A DNA stretch of 64,000 nucleotides from an uncultured Clostridia bacterium (lineage in GTDB: Bacteria; Bacillota; Clostridia; Christensenellales; Borkfalkiaceae). The notes beneath the pieces were generated by a model that saw nothing but the letters and a program-made list of their open reading frames with translations, did no database searches and was not told the origin of the DNA. How positions within the stretch are numbered: position 1 is the stretch's first letter; each line of letters begins with the position of its first letter. Below are positions 24,637-33,456 of this stretch, one piece after another. The position numbers were made by a program, and so were the translations under genes. The stretch covers positions 116,030 to 180,029 of the forward strand of contig CANRNE010000001.1 in the NCBI GenBank assembly GCA_947631925.1, read 5' to 3'.

Positions 24637-27600
24637 ATGAGAAGGATTTCGAAGAGGCTCACAACAATTTTGTTGGTGTTCCTGTCCTTCATGTTGGCGC
24701 TCGGCGGCGTGTTTGCACTCCGTCCCGCCTACGCGGAAGATTCCGCATCCTCCGACGTCGAAGTACACGGTGGCACGGAGAAGTGGTACGAGCTCGACTA
24801 CGACAGGGAGAACTCTCACCTGACGTTCTTGCTCGATGCCGGCTACCGCGACTATCTGTCTGCGGGGAGAGCGGACCTCAATGACATCATTGACACGTTC
24901 TCTGCCGCGCTGCAGGAAATCGTCGTGGAGGGCATCTTCAACAGCGCCACACCCGACGCGGGCGGCGGCGAATCCCGCATGTCCTACATCGCGGCGCCCA
25001 CCGCAATTGGGAGTGATTTCAGCTTTGAAGGCCTCACGATGGACAAAATTCAGGACTACCTGAGCCAGCTGACCGTTGAGGACTTTGTCGATTTCACGAA
25101 CGGTGACTATGACCTGCTCATCGAGACGGCGGTTTCAAGCTATATGCAGCAGAACCCCGACAAGACGGAGGAGCAGATTCAGGAGAAATTCGACGAACTC
25201 GTCAAAGAGGCCTTCGATACCGCCTATCCCGATCCTGTCGAACCCAATGAACCCGAAATGCCCCAAGAGCCCGGTCCCGATGCTTCGCCGGAAGAACTGG
25301 CCGAATATCAGGCAAAAAAAGAACAGTACGACGAAGATTACAAGAAATTCAAGTCCGACCTTGAAACATACAAAAACAAATTAAAGGAAAAAGAAGATTT
25401 GTGGAGCGATGTCCAAGGTCAAAAGGACTACATCGTCGACCAAGTCGAGCAGCAGGGAGGCAGCGTCACCATCAGCATTCCCGACCTCTTCGCGCTCGTG
25501 CAGGATATCTATGTCAACGAGGATATCTGCATCTACGACAAGAGCTTCAAGCTGGAGAACTTCAAGCAACTTCTCTCCGACCTGCCCCGTCCCTCCGAAA
25601 TCGCGACGATGAGCGATGAAGCGATGAAGTCTCTCATCAGCTATCGTTTCGATATCAAGACGAGATACAACAACAAGGACGACAACAAACCCATCACGTT
25701 CACCCTCACGGTGGGCTTCAACGGCGACTGCTCCCGCATCCGCACCGCTGCCCGTCTCCTTGACGACCACATCGACTACAGCTACACGGACGGCGCCTAC
25801 AACATCACCGTGCGCATGCCCGTGCTCTTCACCGATATGTATCGCTCGGCGCTCAAGAGCACAAGCCTCACCTCCGAGGAAAAGAATGCCTTCTTCTCCC
25901 TGTTCACGACCCCCGTCGGCTCCTTTGTGGAGAGCGACGAGTATGTCACGAGACTCTTCGACATCCTCGGCGGCGTGGACTATCAGCACTTCTTCACCAA
26001 CTTCCTCAGCGCCGAATGGATGAACGGCTACATCGGCGAGTACGTGAGCGGCCTCACGGATGCGCGCATCGACGAATTTATCAATGCCTTCATCGACAAG
26101 GTGATGGGCCGCGTCGACGACCTCTCCTTCGACAGAGTGAAGAGCTTCCTCGAGAAGTATGTCAAAAAAGACTCCGTCGAGCGCGCCGCGGAGAAACTTT
26201 ATAACTTCATTCACAAGGTGGATTGGGACAACTTCGATGCCGCAGACCTTCGTGAACGCATCTCCCGCGACGACTTCAACCAGACCGTTTATCAATACAT
26301 CGACAAATTGGAGAGCTACGACGGCCTGTATGACACCATTCTCCGCTATGCGCGCAGGGCGTTCGATTATCTTCCCGACCGCGTGCAGGGAATGTCCCTC
26401 GTCGACATCTACCGCGGCGAAGGCACCCTCACCGCCAACGGGAGCAAAATCGTGGACGTCGCCCACCTTGTGACCCGCGCCGCCAACTTCCTTGTAAACC
26501 ACGGCGTCGAATCGCTCGACGGCATTGATACGTTCATCAACAAAGAGCTCGGCAATCAGACCAAGTATCGCTTCACCGTGAATGCCCGCGTCGACATCCC
26601 CGACCTCTACCTCGTCCGCTACGAAGTGGACGGCGAGATTGTCCGCGAAGGGCTCATCCCCGCAGAGACCGACGTCGCCCTCGTCTCCGATACCGACGCC
26701 GTGCAGGACTACGCAGTCCTCTACTGGTTCGAAGCGGACGACGAGACTTGCACCGCGCTCAAGGACGGCATGCCCGCCCGTGACACCACCGTGCGCCCCG
26801 CGACCGAATTCTTCGTCAACAACTTTGTGGACGGCGAAGAGGGGAGCGAACTCAAGACCACCTATCGCATCGAAAACAAGGACGGCTTCGTGCTCTCCGT
26901 GGAGACGGACGGCGTCGATTATGCGACCTATTCCTATCAATGGTACAGAGTGGACGGCGACGAGAAGACGCCGATTGACGGCGCCGAGACGGCCTCCCTC
27001 AAGCTCACCGATGTCGCAGAGAGCGGCACCTATGTCGTGACCGTCACCGACAACGGAACGAAAGTTGCCGTGGACAGCGAGGAATTCACGGTCGGGATTG
27101 ACCCGCTCGCGGTCGATGTCGAGCTCACCCTCAAGACGGACGACGGCAAAGACTATTTAGCCCCTTACATTTATAATACTAAGGCCCGCAACGTCAACTG
27201 GGATGCTACATACACCGCAGAGGGCTACACGAGCGATGAGCTCATCAAGTATTTCCTCGATGATGAGATTGCTACCGAAGACGTGAAGGCAAACGTCGGC
27301 GTCTATGATGCGACATTCACCGTCTACAAAGATACCTTCACGCCCGAAGACCTTGCGAACTACACCTTCACCCTTGGCGGCGAGCCCCTCGAGGGGAACA
27401 CCGTCACCAAGCAGTGGGAAATCCGCCCCGCGACCGTGACCGTCACGATTGAATGGGCGGAGAACAGCTTCACCTACACGGGTGCCCCCCATGAGCAGAA
27501 ATACAAAGTCATCCCGGTATGCGAAACGGTCGACACGCTTCCCGCAGACCTGCTTGTGGAAGAGAAGGATGCGGACAGCTTCTTTGAAGCAACCAATGCA

Positions 27601-30516
27601 GGCAACTACATAGCAAAGCTCACCGTGGCTTTGTCGGATAAGTTCAAGGACAACTACGTGCTCGAGGTCAACGAAGAGGAGCTCTCCCACGACTGGACCA
27701 TCGGCAAGGCGGTCATCTCGAAGGCGAGCGACCCCGAATGGACCGTGGACGATGCTGACGCCACGCTCGTCGGAGGCGTCATCACCCTGAAGTATGACGG
27801 CAAACAACATATCATCGACTGTTCCAACAAGGCCTACCTCTTCCATTGGGATACCGGAATGAGCATCGAAGATGTGCTGGATATCACCGTCGTTCCCGCC
27901 GACCAGAAAGTCGGTCCCGACGTCGGCGAAGGCGGCGAAGGCGGCACCGTGACGTTCACCTTCACGCTGAAAGTGCCCGCCAACTACATGTTCGACCCCG
28001 ATTTGACGAAGACGGAAAGCTACACCATCACGCAGGCTTGGAAAATCATCCCGCTCGCAGTCAAAGTCGACGCTTCCAAACTTGCGCTCGATAGTGACGA
28101 GCTCACGACGGACAACATCTGGACATTCAAACGCACGGGCAATGACATTGAGCCGACGGTCTCTGCCGCTTCCCTCAACAAAGCCGTCACGGTGGACGGG
28201 CAGAAAGTCGACAACGCAGGCGCGTATGTAACCATTTCCTATGCAAGCGGTACGCAGAAAGAATCTGCAGTCGGCAAGTATACGGTTACATTCGACTTCG
28301 TCCTGTCCGATAGCAAGAACCATGTCTTCGCCGAAGACAGCGACAAAAAAGTGACGTTTAATTGGGCCATCGTGAAGGACGATGTGGACCTCACCGAAGG
28401 CGTCTGGAAGGTCGACGGCACAGCCGCAGAGGACAACGACTTCACCGCAACCTACAAGGGCGCCGAATTTGTCGTCACCTTCGACATCAGCGGCCTCACG
28501 AATTTGCCCGCAGAGTTCGACGGCGGCATCAATAGCTCCGACATCATCATCACGAAGGGCGGAACAGCCGTCACTAAGATTCAGGACGTCGGCGAGTACA
28601 CGGTCACCCTCAAGACGATTATCAACGACTACAGCGTCCAATCCAGCCCGCTGACCGTGACCATCACGAAGGACACCATTGACGTGAGCGGCGTCACGCT
28701 TGAAACGAGCAGCTTCGCCTACACGGGCAGCGAAATCACCGTCGAAGTCACGGGTGTCCCCGCAGGCGTCAGCACGAGCGTGTCGGGCGACAGGCAAACC
28801 AACGCCGGTAGCTATGAAGTAGTCGTGACCTTCACCCTGACCGACCCCGATAACTATCAACTCAGCGCGCCGACGAAGTCGCTTCCTTGGACCATCGAGA
28901 AGGCCACCGTCGACGTGAGCGGCGTCGCACTTGAAACGAGCAGCTTCGCCTACACGGGCAGCGATATCACAGTTGTCATCAAGGCGAGCACCGTTCCCGC
29001 AGGCGTCACGGCCGTCATCACCGCGGGCGGCACCGCGAAGGACGTCGGCGCCCACACCGCAACCGTGACCTTCACGGGCGACAGCAACCACACGCCGAGC
29101 GTCCCGACGAGAGAATTGACATGGACCATCACTTCCGACACCGTGTACGAAAAGGACGGCGTCAGGATTGACAAGATGGCGGGCAACACCTTCACCGAAG
29201 GCACCCACACCGCCAAAGTGACGGCACAGAGCACCCTCACCGATGCGCAGAGCGCGGCTGTCCGCGAACTCATCGAGAAGGCGGAAGCGTACGGCGCAGG
29301 CTTTGACTTCACCTACGGCGCAGGCTGGGACATCAGCTTCCTTGCGGGAACTACGGAAGTCCACGACCTCGGCAAGTTCAAGGTTCGCCTTCCCATCCCC
29401 GAAGACCTCCGCGAGGGCGACAGAGAGCTCGCAGTCATCCACATCAAGGACGACGGCTCTGTCGAATTCATCGACGCCACCCGCGACGGCAACGACATGG
29501 TGTTTGAGGCAGAGGACTTCTCCCTCTATGCCGTCATCGAAATCACCAAGGTTGCCAACCTCTGGTGGGTATGGCTGCTCATCGCCGTCATCATCGTTCT
29601 GCTCGTCGTCACGGTAATTCTCCTCGTGCTCCTTCTCAGAAGGAAGAAGAACGCCGAAGAACCCACCGAGCCCACCGAGACGGAAGAAATTGCAGAGGCC
29701 CCTGTCGAAGAGGCCGTGCAGGATGAGGAACCGACGGAGGAACCTGTAGAGGAACCCGTCGAGGAGCCCGTTGAGGAGCCCGTTGAGGAGCCCGAAGACC
29801 TCGAAGAGGCCCCCGCTCCCCTCGATGAGGACATCGCGGAAGAGCCCGTCGAGCCCGAAATTCCCGAAGAAGAGCCCGTCGTCGAGGAGCCCGCTCCCGT
29901 CGTCGAAGAGCCCGTCGTCGAGGAAGTGGCGGCTGCCGACACACCCGCACCGCACCCCATCATCATCCCCGCCGACATCGACGAGAAGACGCTCACCGCA
30001 ATGCTTGACAAGAGCTTCACGGCGCGCATCACGCAGGCGGACGACGAAGTCAAGGGCATGTATTCCGAGCTCAAGAACGAAATTCTCTCCTACAAGGGCG
30101 TCAAGTCCCGCGTGAGCTGGAGCTACGACACCTTCAACAAGGGCAGAAACAAGTGCGTGAAACTGCAGATGAAGGGCAAGTCCCTCCTGATGTACATCGC
30201 CATCGACCCCAACACGCTGAACGCGAGCAAGTACCACCACAAGGATGTCTCCGCCGTCGGCAAGTACGCGGACTACCCGACCTGCCTCAAGATTAAGAGC
30301 AAGCGCTCCCTCAAATACGCGAAGGAACTTGTGGAAATTCTGATGAGCTCTATCGGCGTAGAGCAGGGCGAGAACGCCAACGTCTCGTACGCACTGCCTT
30401 ACCAATCCACGGAAGTGTTGCTCGAACTCGGGCTCATCAAGTGGAAGAACGCGGCTCTGCCCGACTTCTGGGGCGCTCCCGCCGCAGACAAGACGGACGA
30501 ACCGTCCGAGGAGTAA
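24637..30516 (+). CDS. Giant (1,959 aa) surface protein with MBG-like repeats and a conserved cytoplasmic C-terminal domain
   Basis: The start ATG has GGGAG upstream. Signal peptide (residues 1-32, ends AYA). The helical N-terminal part (about 35-680) has no family I recognise. About residues 740-830 are Ig-like. About 830-1500 hold repeated MBG-type beta units with FxYTG at the start and WTI/WxI at the end; two neighbouring units share VSGV-LETSSFAYTGS almost exactly. A membrane helix (about 1641-1668) is followed by RRKK, an acidic tail with repeated VEEP, and a folded basic/aromatic domain (about 1780-1945). That domain has SRVSWSYDTFNKGRNKCVKL, LLMYIAIDPN and KSKRSLKYAKELVE. I know this last domain only as a recurrent, unnamed domain in Clostridia. 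It faces the cytoplasm and could link the surface fibre to the cell interior. Confidence 0.78.
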   Translation: MRRISKRLTTILLVFLSFMLALGGVFALRPAYAEDSASSDVEVHGGTEKWYELDYDRENSHLTFLLDAGYRDYLSAGRADLNDIIDTFSAALQEIVVEGIFNSATPDAGGGESRMSYIAAPTAIGSDFSFEGLTMDKIQDYLSQLTVEDFVDFTNGDYDLLIETAVSSYMQQNPDKTEEQIQEKFDELVKEAFDTAYPDPVEPNEPEMPQEPGPDASPEELAEYQAKKEQYDEDYKKFKSDLETYKNKLKEKEDLWSDVQGQKDYIVDQVEQQGGSVTISIPDLFALVQDIYVNEDICIYDKSFKLENFKQLLSDLPRPSEIATMSDEAMKSLISYRFDIKTRYNNKDDNKPITFTLTVGFNGDCSRIRTAARLLDDHIDYSYTDGAYNITVRMPVLFTDMYRSALKSTSLTSEEKNAFFSLFTTPVGSFVESDEYVTRLFDILGGVDYQHFFTNFLSAEWMNGYIGEYVSGLTDARIDEFINAFIDKVMGRVDDLSFDRVKSFLEKYVKKDSVERAAEKLYNFIHKVDWDNFDAADLRERISRDDFNQTVYQYIDKLESYDGLYDTILRYARRAFDYLPDRVQGMSLVDIYRGEGTLTANGSKIVDVAHLVTRAANFLVNHGVESLDGIDTFINKELGNQTKYRFTVNARVDIPDLYLVRYEVDGEIVREGLIPAETDVALVSDTDAVQDYAVLYWFEADDETCTALKDGMPARDTTVRPATEFFVNNFVDGEEGSELKTTYRIENKDGFVLSVETDGVDYATYSYQWYRVDGDEKTPIDGAETASLKLTDVAESGTYVVTVTDNGTKVAVDSEEFTVGIDPLAVDVELTLKTDDGKDYLAPYIYNTKARNVNWDATYTAEGYTSDELIKYFLDDEIATEDVKANVGVYDATFTVYKDTFTPEDLANYTFTLGGEPLEGNTVTKQWEIRPATVTVTIEWAENSFTYTGAPHEQKYKVIPVCETVDTLPADLLVEEKDADSFFEATNAGNYIAKLTVALSDKFKDNYVLEVNEEELSHDWTIGKAVISKASDPEWTVDDADATLVGGVITLKYDGKQHIIDCSNKAYLFHWDTGMSIEDVLDITVVPADQKVGPDVGEGGEGGTVTFTFTLKVPANYMFDPDLTKTESYTITQAWKIIPLAVKVDASKLALDSDELTTDNIWTFKRTGNDIEPTVSAASLNKAVTVDGQKVDNAGAYVTISYASGTQKESAVGKYTVTFDFVLSDSKNHVFAEDSDKKVTFNWAIVKDDVDLTEGVWKVDGTAAEDNDFTATYKGAEFVVTFDISGLTNLPAEFDGGINSSDIIITKGGTAVTKIQDVGEYTVTLKTIINDYSVQSSPLTVTITKDTIDVSGVTLETSSFAYTGSEITVEVTGVPAGVSTSVSGDRQTNAGSYEVVVTFTLTDPDNYQLSAPTKSLPWTIEKATVDVSGVALETSSFAYTGSDITVVIKASTVPAGVTAVITAGGTAKDVGAHTATVTFTGDSNHTPSVPTRELTWTITSDTVYEKDGVRIDKMAGNTFTEGTHTAKVTAQSTLTDAQSAAVRELIEKAEAYGAGFDFTYGAGWDISFLAGTTEVHDLGKFKVRLPIPEDLREGDRELAVIHIKDDGSVEFIDATRDGNDMVFEAEDFSLYAVIEITKVANLWWVWLLIAVIIVLLVVTVILLVLLLRRKKNAEEPTEPTETEEIAEAPVEEAVQDEEPTEEPVEEPVEEPVEEPVEEPEDLEEAPAPLDEDIAEEPVEPEIPEEEPVVEEPAPVVEEPVVEEVAAADTPAPHPIIIPADIDEKTLTAMLDKSFTARITQADDEVKGMYSELKNEILSYKGVKSRVSWSYDTFNKGRNKCVKLQMKGKSLLMYIAIDPNTLNASKYHHKDVSAVGKYADYPTCLKIKSKRSLKYAKELVEILMSSIGVEQGENANVSYALPYQSTEVLLELGLIKWKNAALPDFWGAPAADKTDEPSEE

Positions 30517-30526
30517 CCCGCAAACA

Positions 30527-30556
30527 AAACTCCCGCACCCATCGGTGCGGGGGTTT
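30527..30556. terminator. Bidirectional terminator between the surface protein and dapB
   Basis: AAACTCCCGCACC-CATC-GGTGCGGGGGTTTT, flanked by A and T runs, between two convergent genes. Confidence 0.88.
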
Positions 30557-30563
30557 TCTATGT

Positions 30564-31280
30564 TCAATGCGGGAGCAGGTCTTTCATAGAGTATAGTCCC
30601 GCGGGGCGGGTGAGAAGCCATGCCGCGGCATGCAGCGCGCCCGAGGCAAGCGCCTCGCGGCTCTCCGTCCTGTGTGCGAGCGTGAGCACTTCCCCCGCGC
30701 CGTAGAAGCCCACTTCGTGGCAACCGGGGGTGGTTCCGCCCCGCACGGCGTGGATGCCGATTTCCTCGCGGCGACGGCATGCGGAGGCACCATGTCTGCC
30801 ATAGACCCGAAAAAGCGCACCCCGGCCCGCCTCAACGCTCCTGAGAAGGGCAAGCGCGGTCCCCGAGGGCGCATCCCGCTTGTTCGCGTGGTGGCGCTCG
30901 ATGATTTCGACGTCAAAATCGAGCACGCGCGCCGCATATTCCGCAAAACAGGCGAGCAGTTGGACGGCGAGGGAGAAGTTTTCCGCATACAGGAGGGGGA
31001 TTTCCCGCGCAACCTCCGCCATCGCCCGAAAGCATTCCGCTTTCAGCCCCGTGACGCCCAAAAGATAGGGGAGACGCCGCGCCTTTGCGAGCTCCAACCG
31101 CCCGACGAGCCCCTCTTCGGAGGAGACGTCGATGGCGACATCGGCATGCGGCGAGGCACCCATGTCCGCAAGCGAGGGGTCCGCGCGGTCGATTTTTATC
31201 ACAGTTTCCCCGCGACGGGCGGCGAGCGCGCCGATTTCACTGCCCATGCGCCCGCAGGCGCCGATAAGGAGAATTTTCAT
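30564..31280 (-). CDS. dapB: 4-hydroxy-tetrahydrodipicolinate reductase
   Basis: 238 residues from ATG at 31280, which overlaps the dapA stop by 4 bases (ATGA). It reduces hydroxy-tetrahydrodipicolinate with NAD(P)H in the diaminopimelate/lysine pathway in the cytoplasm. The N-terminal nucleotide-binding loop is LIGACGRMGSEI (about 5-16). The catalytic segment ERHHANKRDAPSGTA (about 128-142) contains the His-His pair and substrate-binding Lys. The C-terminal FYGAGEVLTLAHRTESR matches the family. It is slightly shorter than the usual 250-270 residues. Third gene of asd-dapA-dapB. Confidence 0.93.
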   Translation of the reverse strand: MKILLIGACGRMGSEIGALAARRGETVIKIDRADPSLADMGASPHADVAIDVSSEEGLVGRLELAKARRLPYLLGVTGLKAECFRAMAEVAREIPLLYAENFSLAVQLLACFAEYAARVLDFDVEIIERHHANKRDAPSGTALALLRSVEAGRGALFRVYGRHGASACRRREEIGIHAVRGGTTPGCHEVGFYGAGEVLTLAHRTESREALASGALHAAAWLLTRPAGLYSMKDLLPH

Positions 31281-32155
31281 GCGCACAAACCAAAATTTCG
31301 CATGGCGGCGAGCAGTTCTTCGCGGTGTCGGGGCTCGAGCGGTGTGAGCGGCGGCCGCGGCTCCCCCGCACAAAATCCCAAGAGGTTCAGCCCCTCCTTG
31401 ACGGGAATGGGGTTGACTTCCGAAAAACACGCCTTCGTCAATGGGAAGAGGGCGTCCGCATAGCCGATTGCCTCCCCGAGCCGCCCCGCAAGCGCGGCGT
31501 CTGCCAAGGACTTCACCGCCCGCGGCACGAGATTGGAGACGACGGAGATGACCCCCGCCCCGCCGACGCTTAAGATGGGGAGGTTGAGGAAGTCGTCCCC
31601 CGAATACAGGTCGCATTTTCCGCGGATTCTGCGCATGGTGTCGCAGATTTGCGCCATGTCGCCGCTCGCCTCTTTGAGGCCCGCGAAGTTGGGAAGATTC
31701 GCAAGCCGCTCCGCCGTCTCGGGGAGAATGTTTACTCCCGTCCGCGCGGGCACGTTGTAGGCAATCACGGGGAGATTTTCCCCGCAAATTGCCGAATAGT
31801 ATTCGAAAATGCCCTGCTGGGTACAGCGGTTGTAGTAGGGCGTGACGGCGAGCACCCCGTCGGCGCCGAGCGATTTTGCACGGCGGGCGGCCTCCACCGC
31901 GCGCCCCGTACAGTTGCTTCCGACGCCCGCGATGATTTTTATCCGCCCCGCGGCATGTTCCACCGCATATCGGATGACAAGTTCCTTCTCGTCCTCGTCC
32001 ATGCAGGACGGCTCTCCCGTCGTGCCGAGGAGAACGAGCGCGTCCGTTCCCCCCTCCATCTGATAGTCCATCATCCTGCCAAGACTTGCAAGATTGACGC
32101 CGCCGTCAAAGGGGGTCACCGTTGCCGTGGCGCTGCCGCGCAAAAATCCCGTCAT
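31277..32155 (-). CDS. dapA: 4-hydroxy-tetrahydrodipicolinate synthase
   Basis: 292 residues, the usual length. It condenses pyruvate with aspartate semialdehyde. The Schiff-base lysine is K161 in GLKEASGD, the catalytic tyrosine is Y133 in IAYNVPARTG, and the GTTGE loop is at about 44-48. It sits between asd and dapB and overlaps dapB by 4 bases. The gap of about 47 bases to asd is consistent with one transcript. Confidence 0.95.
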   Translation of the reverse strand: MTGFLRGSATATVTPFDGGVNLASLGRMMDYQMEGGTDALVLLGTTGEPSCMDEDEKELVIRYAVEHAAGRIKIIAGVGSNCTGRAVEAARRAKSLGADGVLAVTPYYNRCTQQGIFEYYSAICGENLPVIAYNVPARTGVNILPETAERLANLPNFAGLKEASGDMAQICDTMRRIRGKCDLYSGDDFLNLPILSVGGAGVISVVSNLVPRAVKSLADAALAGRLGEAIGYADALFPLTKACFSEVNPIPVKEGLNLLGFCAGEPRPPLTPLEPRHREELLAAMRNFGLCA

Positions 32156-32202
32156 AGCCGCCTCCCGCTCTTACTTCATCTTATGACGGAAGGCGCAAAA
32201 TG

Positions 32203-33276
32203 TCACCCCAGATATCCCTTTGCCGCGAGAAGTTCGGCGAGCAGAACGGCGCCGCCCGCCGCTCCGCGCAGGGTGTTGTGCGAACAGCCGAAAAACTTCC
32301 AGCCGAGCACGGGGTCCTCTCTCAGCCGCCCCGCGGAGATTGCCATGCCGCGCTCGAGGTCGCGGTCGAGGCGGGGCTGGGGACGGTCTTCTTCCCCGAA
32401 ATAGTGCAAAAATTTTGCGGGCGCAGAGGGGAGATGCAGGCGCTGCGGCTCCCCCGAAAACCCCTCCCAACGGGCGAGAATGTCCTCTCTTTTCGGCATC
32501 TTGCCAAAGCGGACGGACACGGCGGCGGTGTGCCCGTCCGAGACGGGAACGCGCACGCACTGCGCGGAGATGCGGGGGAGCGCGGCGGGCACAATCTCCC
32601 CGTCCTTCACCTGTCCCCAGATTTTCAGCGGCTCCCGCTCGCTCTTTTCTTCCTCGCCGCCGATAAAGGGAATGACGTTGTCGCAAATTTCGGGCATTGT
32701 TTCCGGCGTCTTTCCCGCCCCCGAGACCGCCTGATAGGTGCAGACGACGACATCACGGATTTCAAATTCGCGGAGCGGATGCAGAAGGGGGACATAGGAC
32801 TGCAGCGAGCAGTTGCTCTTGACCGCAACAAACCCGCGCGAGGTCCTCAGCCGCGCCCGCTGACGGGGAATGACTTCGAGATGCCCGGGATTGACTTCGG
32901 GGATTACCATGGGCACGTCGGGGGTAAAGCGGTGGGCGGAATTGTTGGAGATTACGGGAATCTCCGCCCGCGCATATTTTTCTTCGAGGGCCTTCACCCG
33001 CTCCTTGGACGCCCCGACGGCGCAGAAGACGAAGTCCACCCCCGAGAGGGCATTTACGTCTTCGGCATCGAAGAGAACCATGTCGCGCGCATAGGCGGGA
33101 ATGGGGGAGGGGAGAACCCAACGCCCCGAGACGGCCTCCTCATATGTCTTATTCGCACTCGCAGAGCTCGCCGCGAGCGCGCACGGCTCGAACCACGGAT
33201 GCGCCGCGAGCAGTTCGACGAAGCGCTGTCCCACCGTGCCCGTGGCGCCGACGACGGCAACTTTGAACTTTTTCAT
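32203..33276 (-). CDS. asd: Aspartate-semialdehyde dehydrogenase (archaeal/fungal-like subtype)
   Basis: 357 residues from ATG at 33276, chosen because GGAGGG lies just upstream and MKKFKVAVVGATGTVGQRF begins the NADP-binding fold. The catalytic cysteine is C156 in SNCSLQ and the histidine lies in RVPVSDGHTAAV. It reduces aspartyl phosphate to the semialdehyde, the branch point to lysine, threonine and methionine. The SNC and RVPVSDGHT wording is closer to the archaeal/yeast subtype than to the E. coli type. It is the first gene of asd-dapA-dapB and its leader contains a terminator-like hairpin (33301-33324). Confidence 0.92.
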   Translation of the reverse strand: MKKFKVAVVGATGTVGQRFVELLAAHPWFEPCALAASSASANKTYEEAVSGRWVLPSPIPAYARDMVLFDAEDVNALSGVDFVFCAVGASKERVKALEEKYARAEIPVISNNSAHRFTPDVPMVIPEVNPGHLEVIPRQRARLRTSRGFVAVKSNCSLQSYVPLLHPLREFEIRDVVVCTYQAVSGAGKTPETMPEICDNVIPFIGGEEEKSEREPLKIWGQVKDGEIVPAALPRISAQCVRVPVSDGHTAAVSVRFGKMPKREDILARWEGFSGEPQRLHLPSAPAKFLHYFGEEDRPQPRLDRDLERGMAISAGRLREDPVLGWKFFGCSHNTLRGAAGGAVLLAELLAAKGYLG

Positions 33277-33292
33277 GGGTCCCTCCAAGTCA

Positions 33293-33324
33293 TAAAAATA
33301 GGGCAAACTCCTGCCCGTTTGCCC
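33293..33324 (-). promoter_or_regulatory. Terminator-like hairpin in the asd-dapA-dapB leader (possible attenuator)
   Basis: In the minus-strand leader GGGCAAAC-GGGCAGGA-GTTTGCCC is followed by TATTTTT, then the asd ribosome binding site. It sits between the predicted start site and the gene, where a terminator would stop the operon. No lysine riboswitch fits in the short leader. Confidence 0.5.
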
Positions 33325-33336
33325 TGTGTGAAAAAT

Positions 33337-33365
33337 ATTCTACCATACAGATGGGGAAAAATCAA
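33337..33365 (-). promoter_or_regulatory. Promoter of asd-dapA-dapB
   Basis: TTGATT (33365-33360), 17-base spacer, TAGAAT (33342-33337) with TGG in front (extended -10). Confidence 0.65.
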
Positions 33366-33384
33366 GTAAATCGCCCCATTTTAA

Positions 33385-33413
33385 TTGAAATAATTTGTAT
33401 TTTGTAGTACAAT
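33385..33413 (+). promoter_or_regulatory. Promoter of the membrane protein-methyltransferase-hslO operon
   Basis: TTGAAA (33385-33390), 17-base spacer, TACAAT (33408-33413). Divergent from the asd promoter. Confidence 0.65.
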
Positions 33414-33456
33414 AAGAAAAAACGGCGTACGCGGCATCGCGGATTCGGAGAAATTC

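Noticed and set aside
27157..30780. 1,207-codon minus-strand frame opposite the surface protein
   Set aside because: Antisense shadow that also runs across the bidirectional terminator.
33277..33365. Lysine riboswitch before asd-dapA
   Set aside because: Predicted leader is only about 50 nt, far shorter than the aptamer, and none of its conserved elements are visible.
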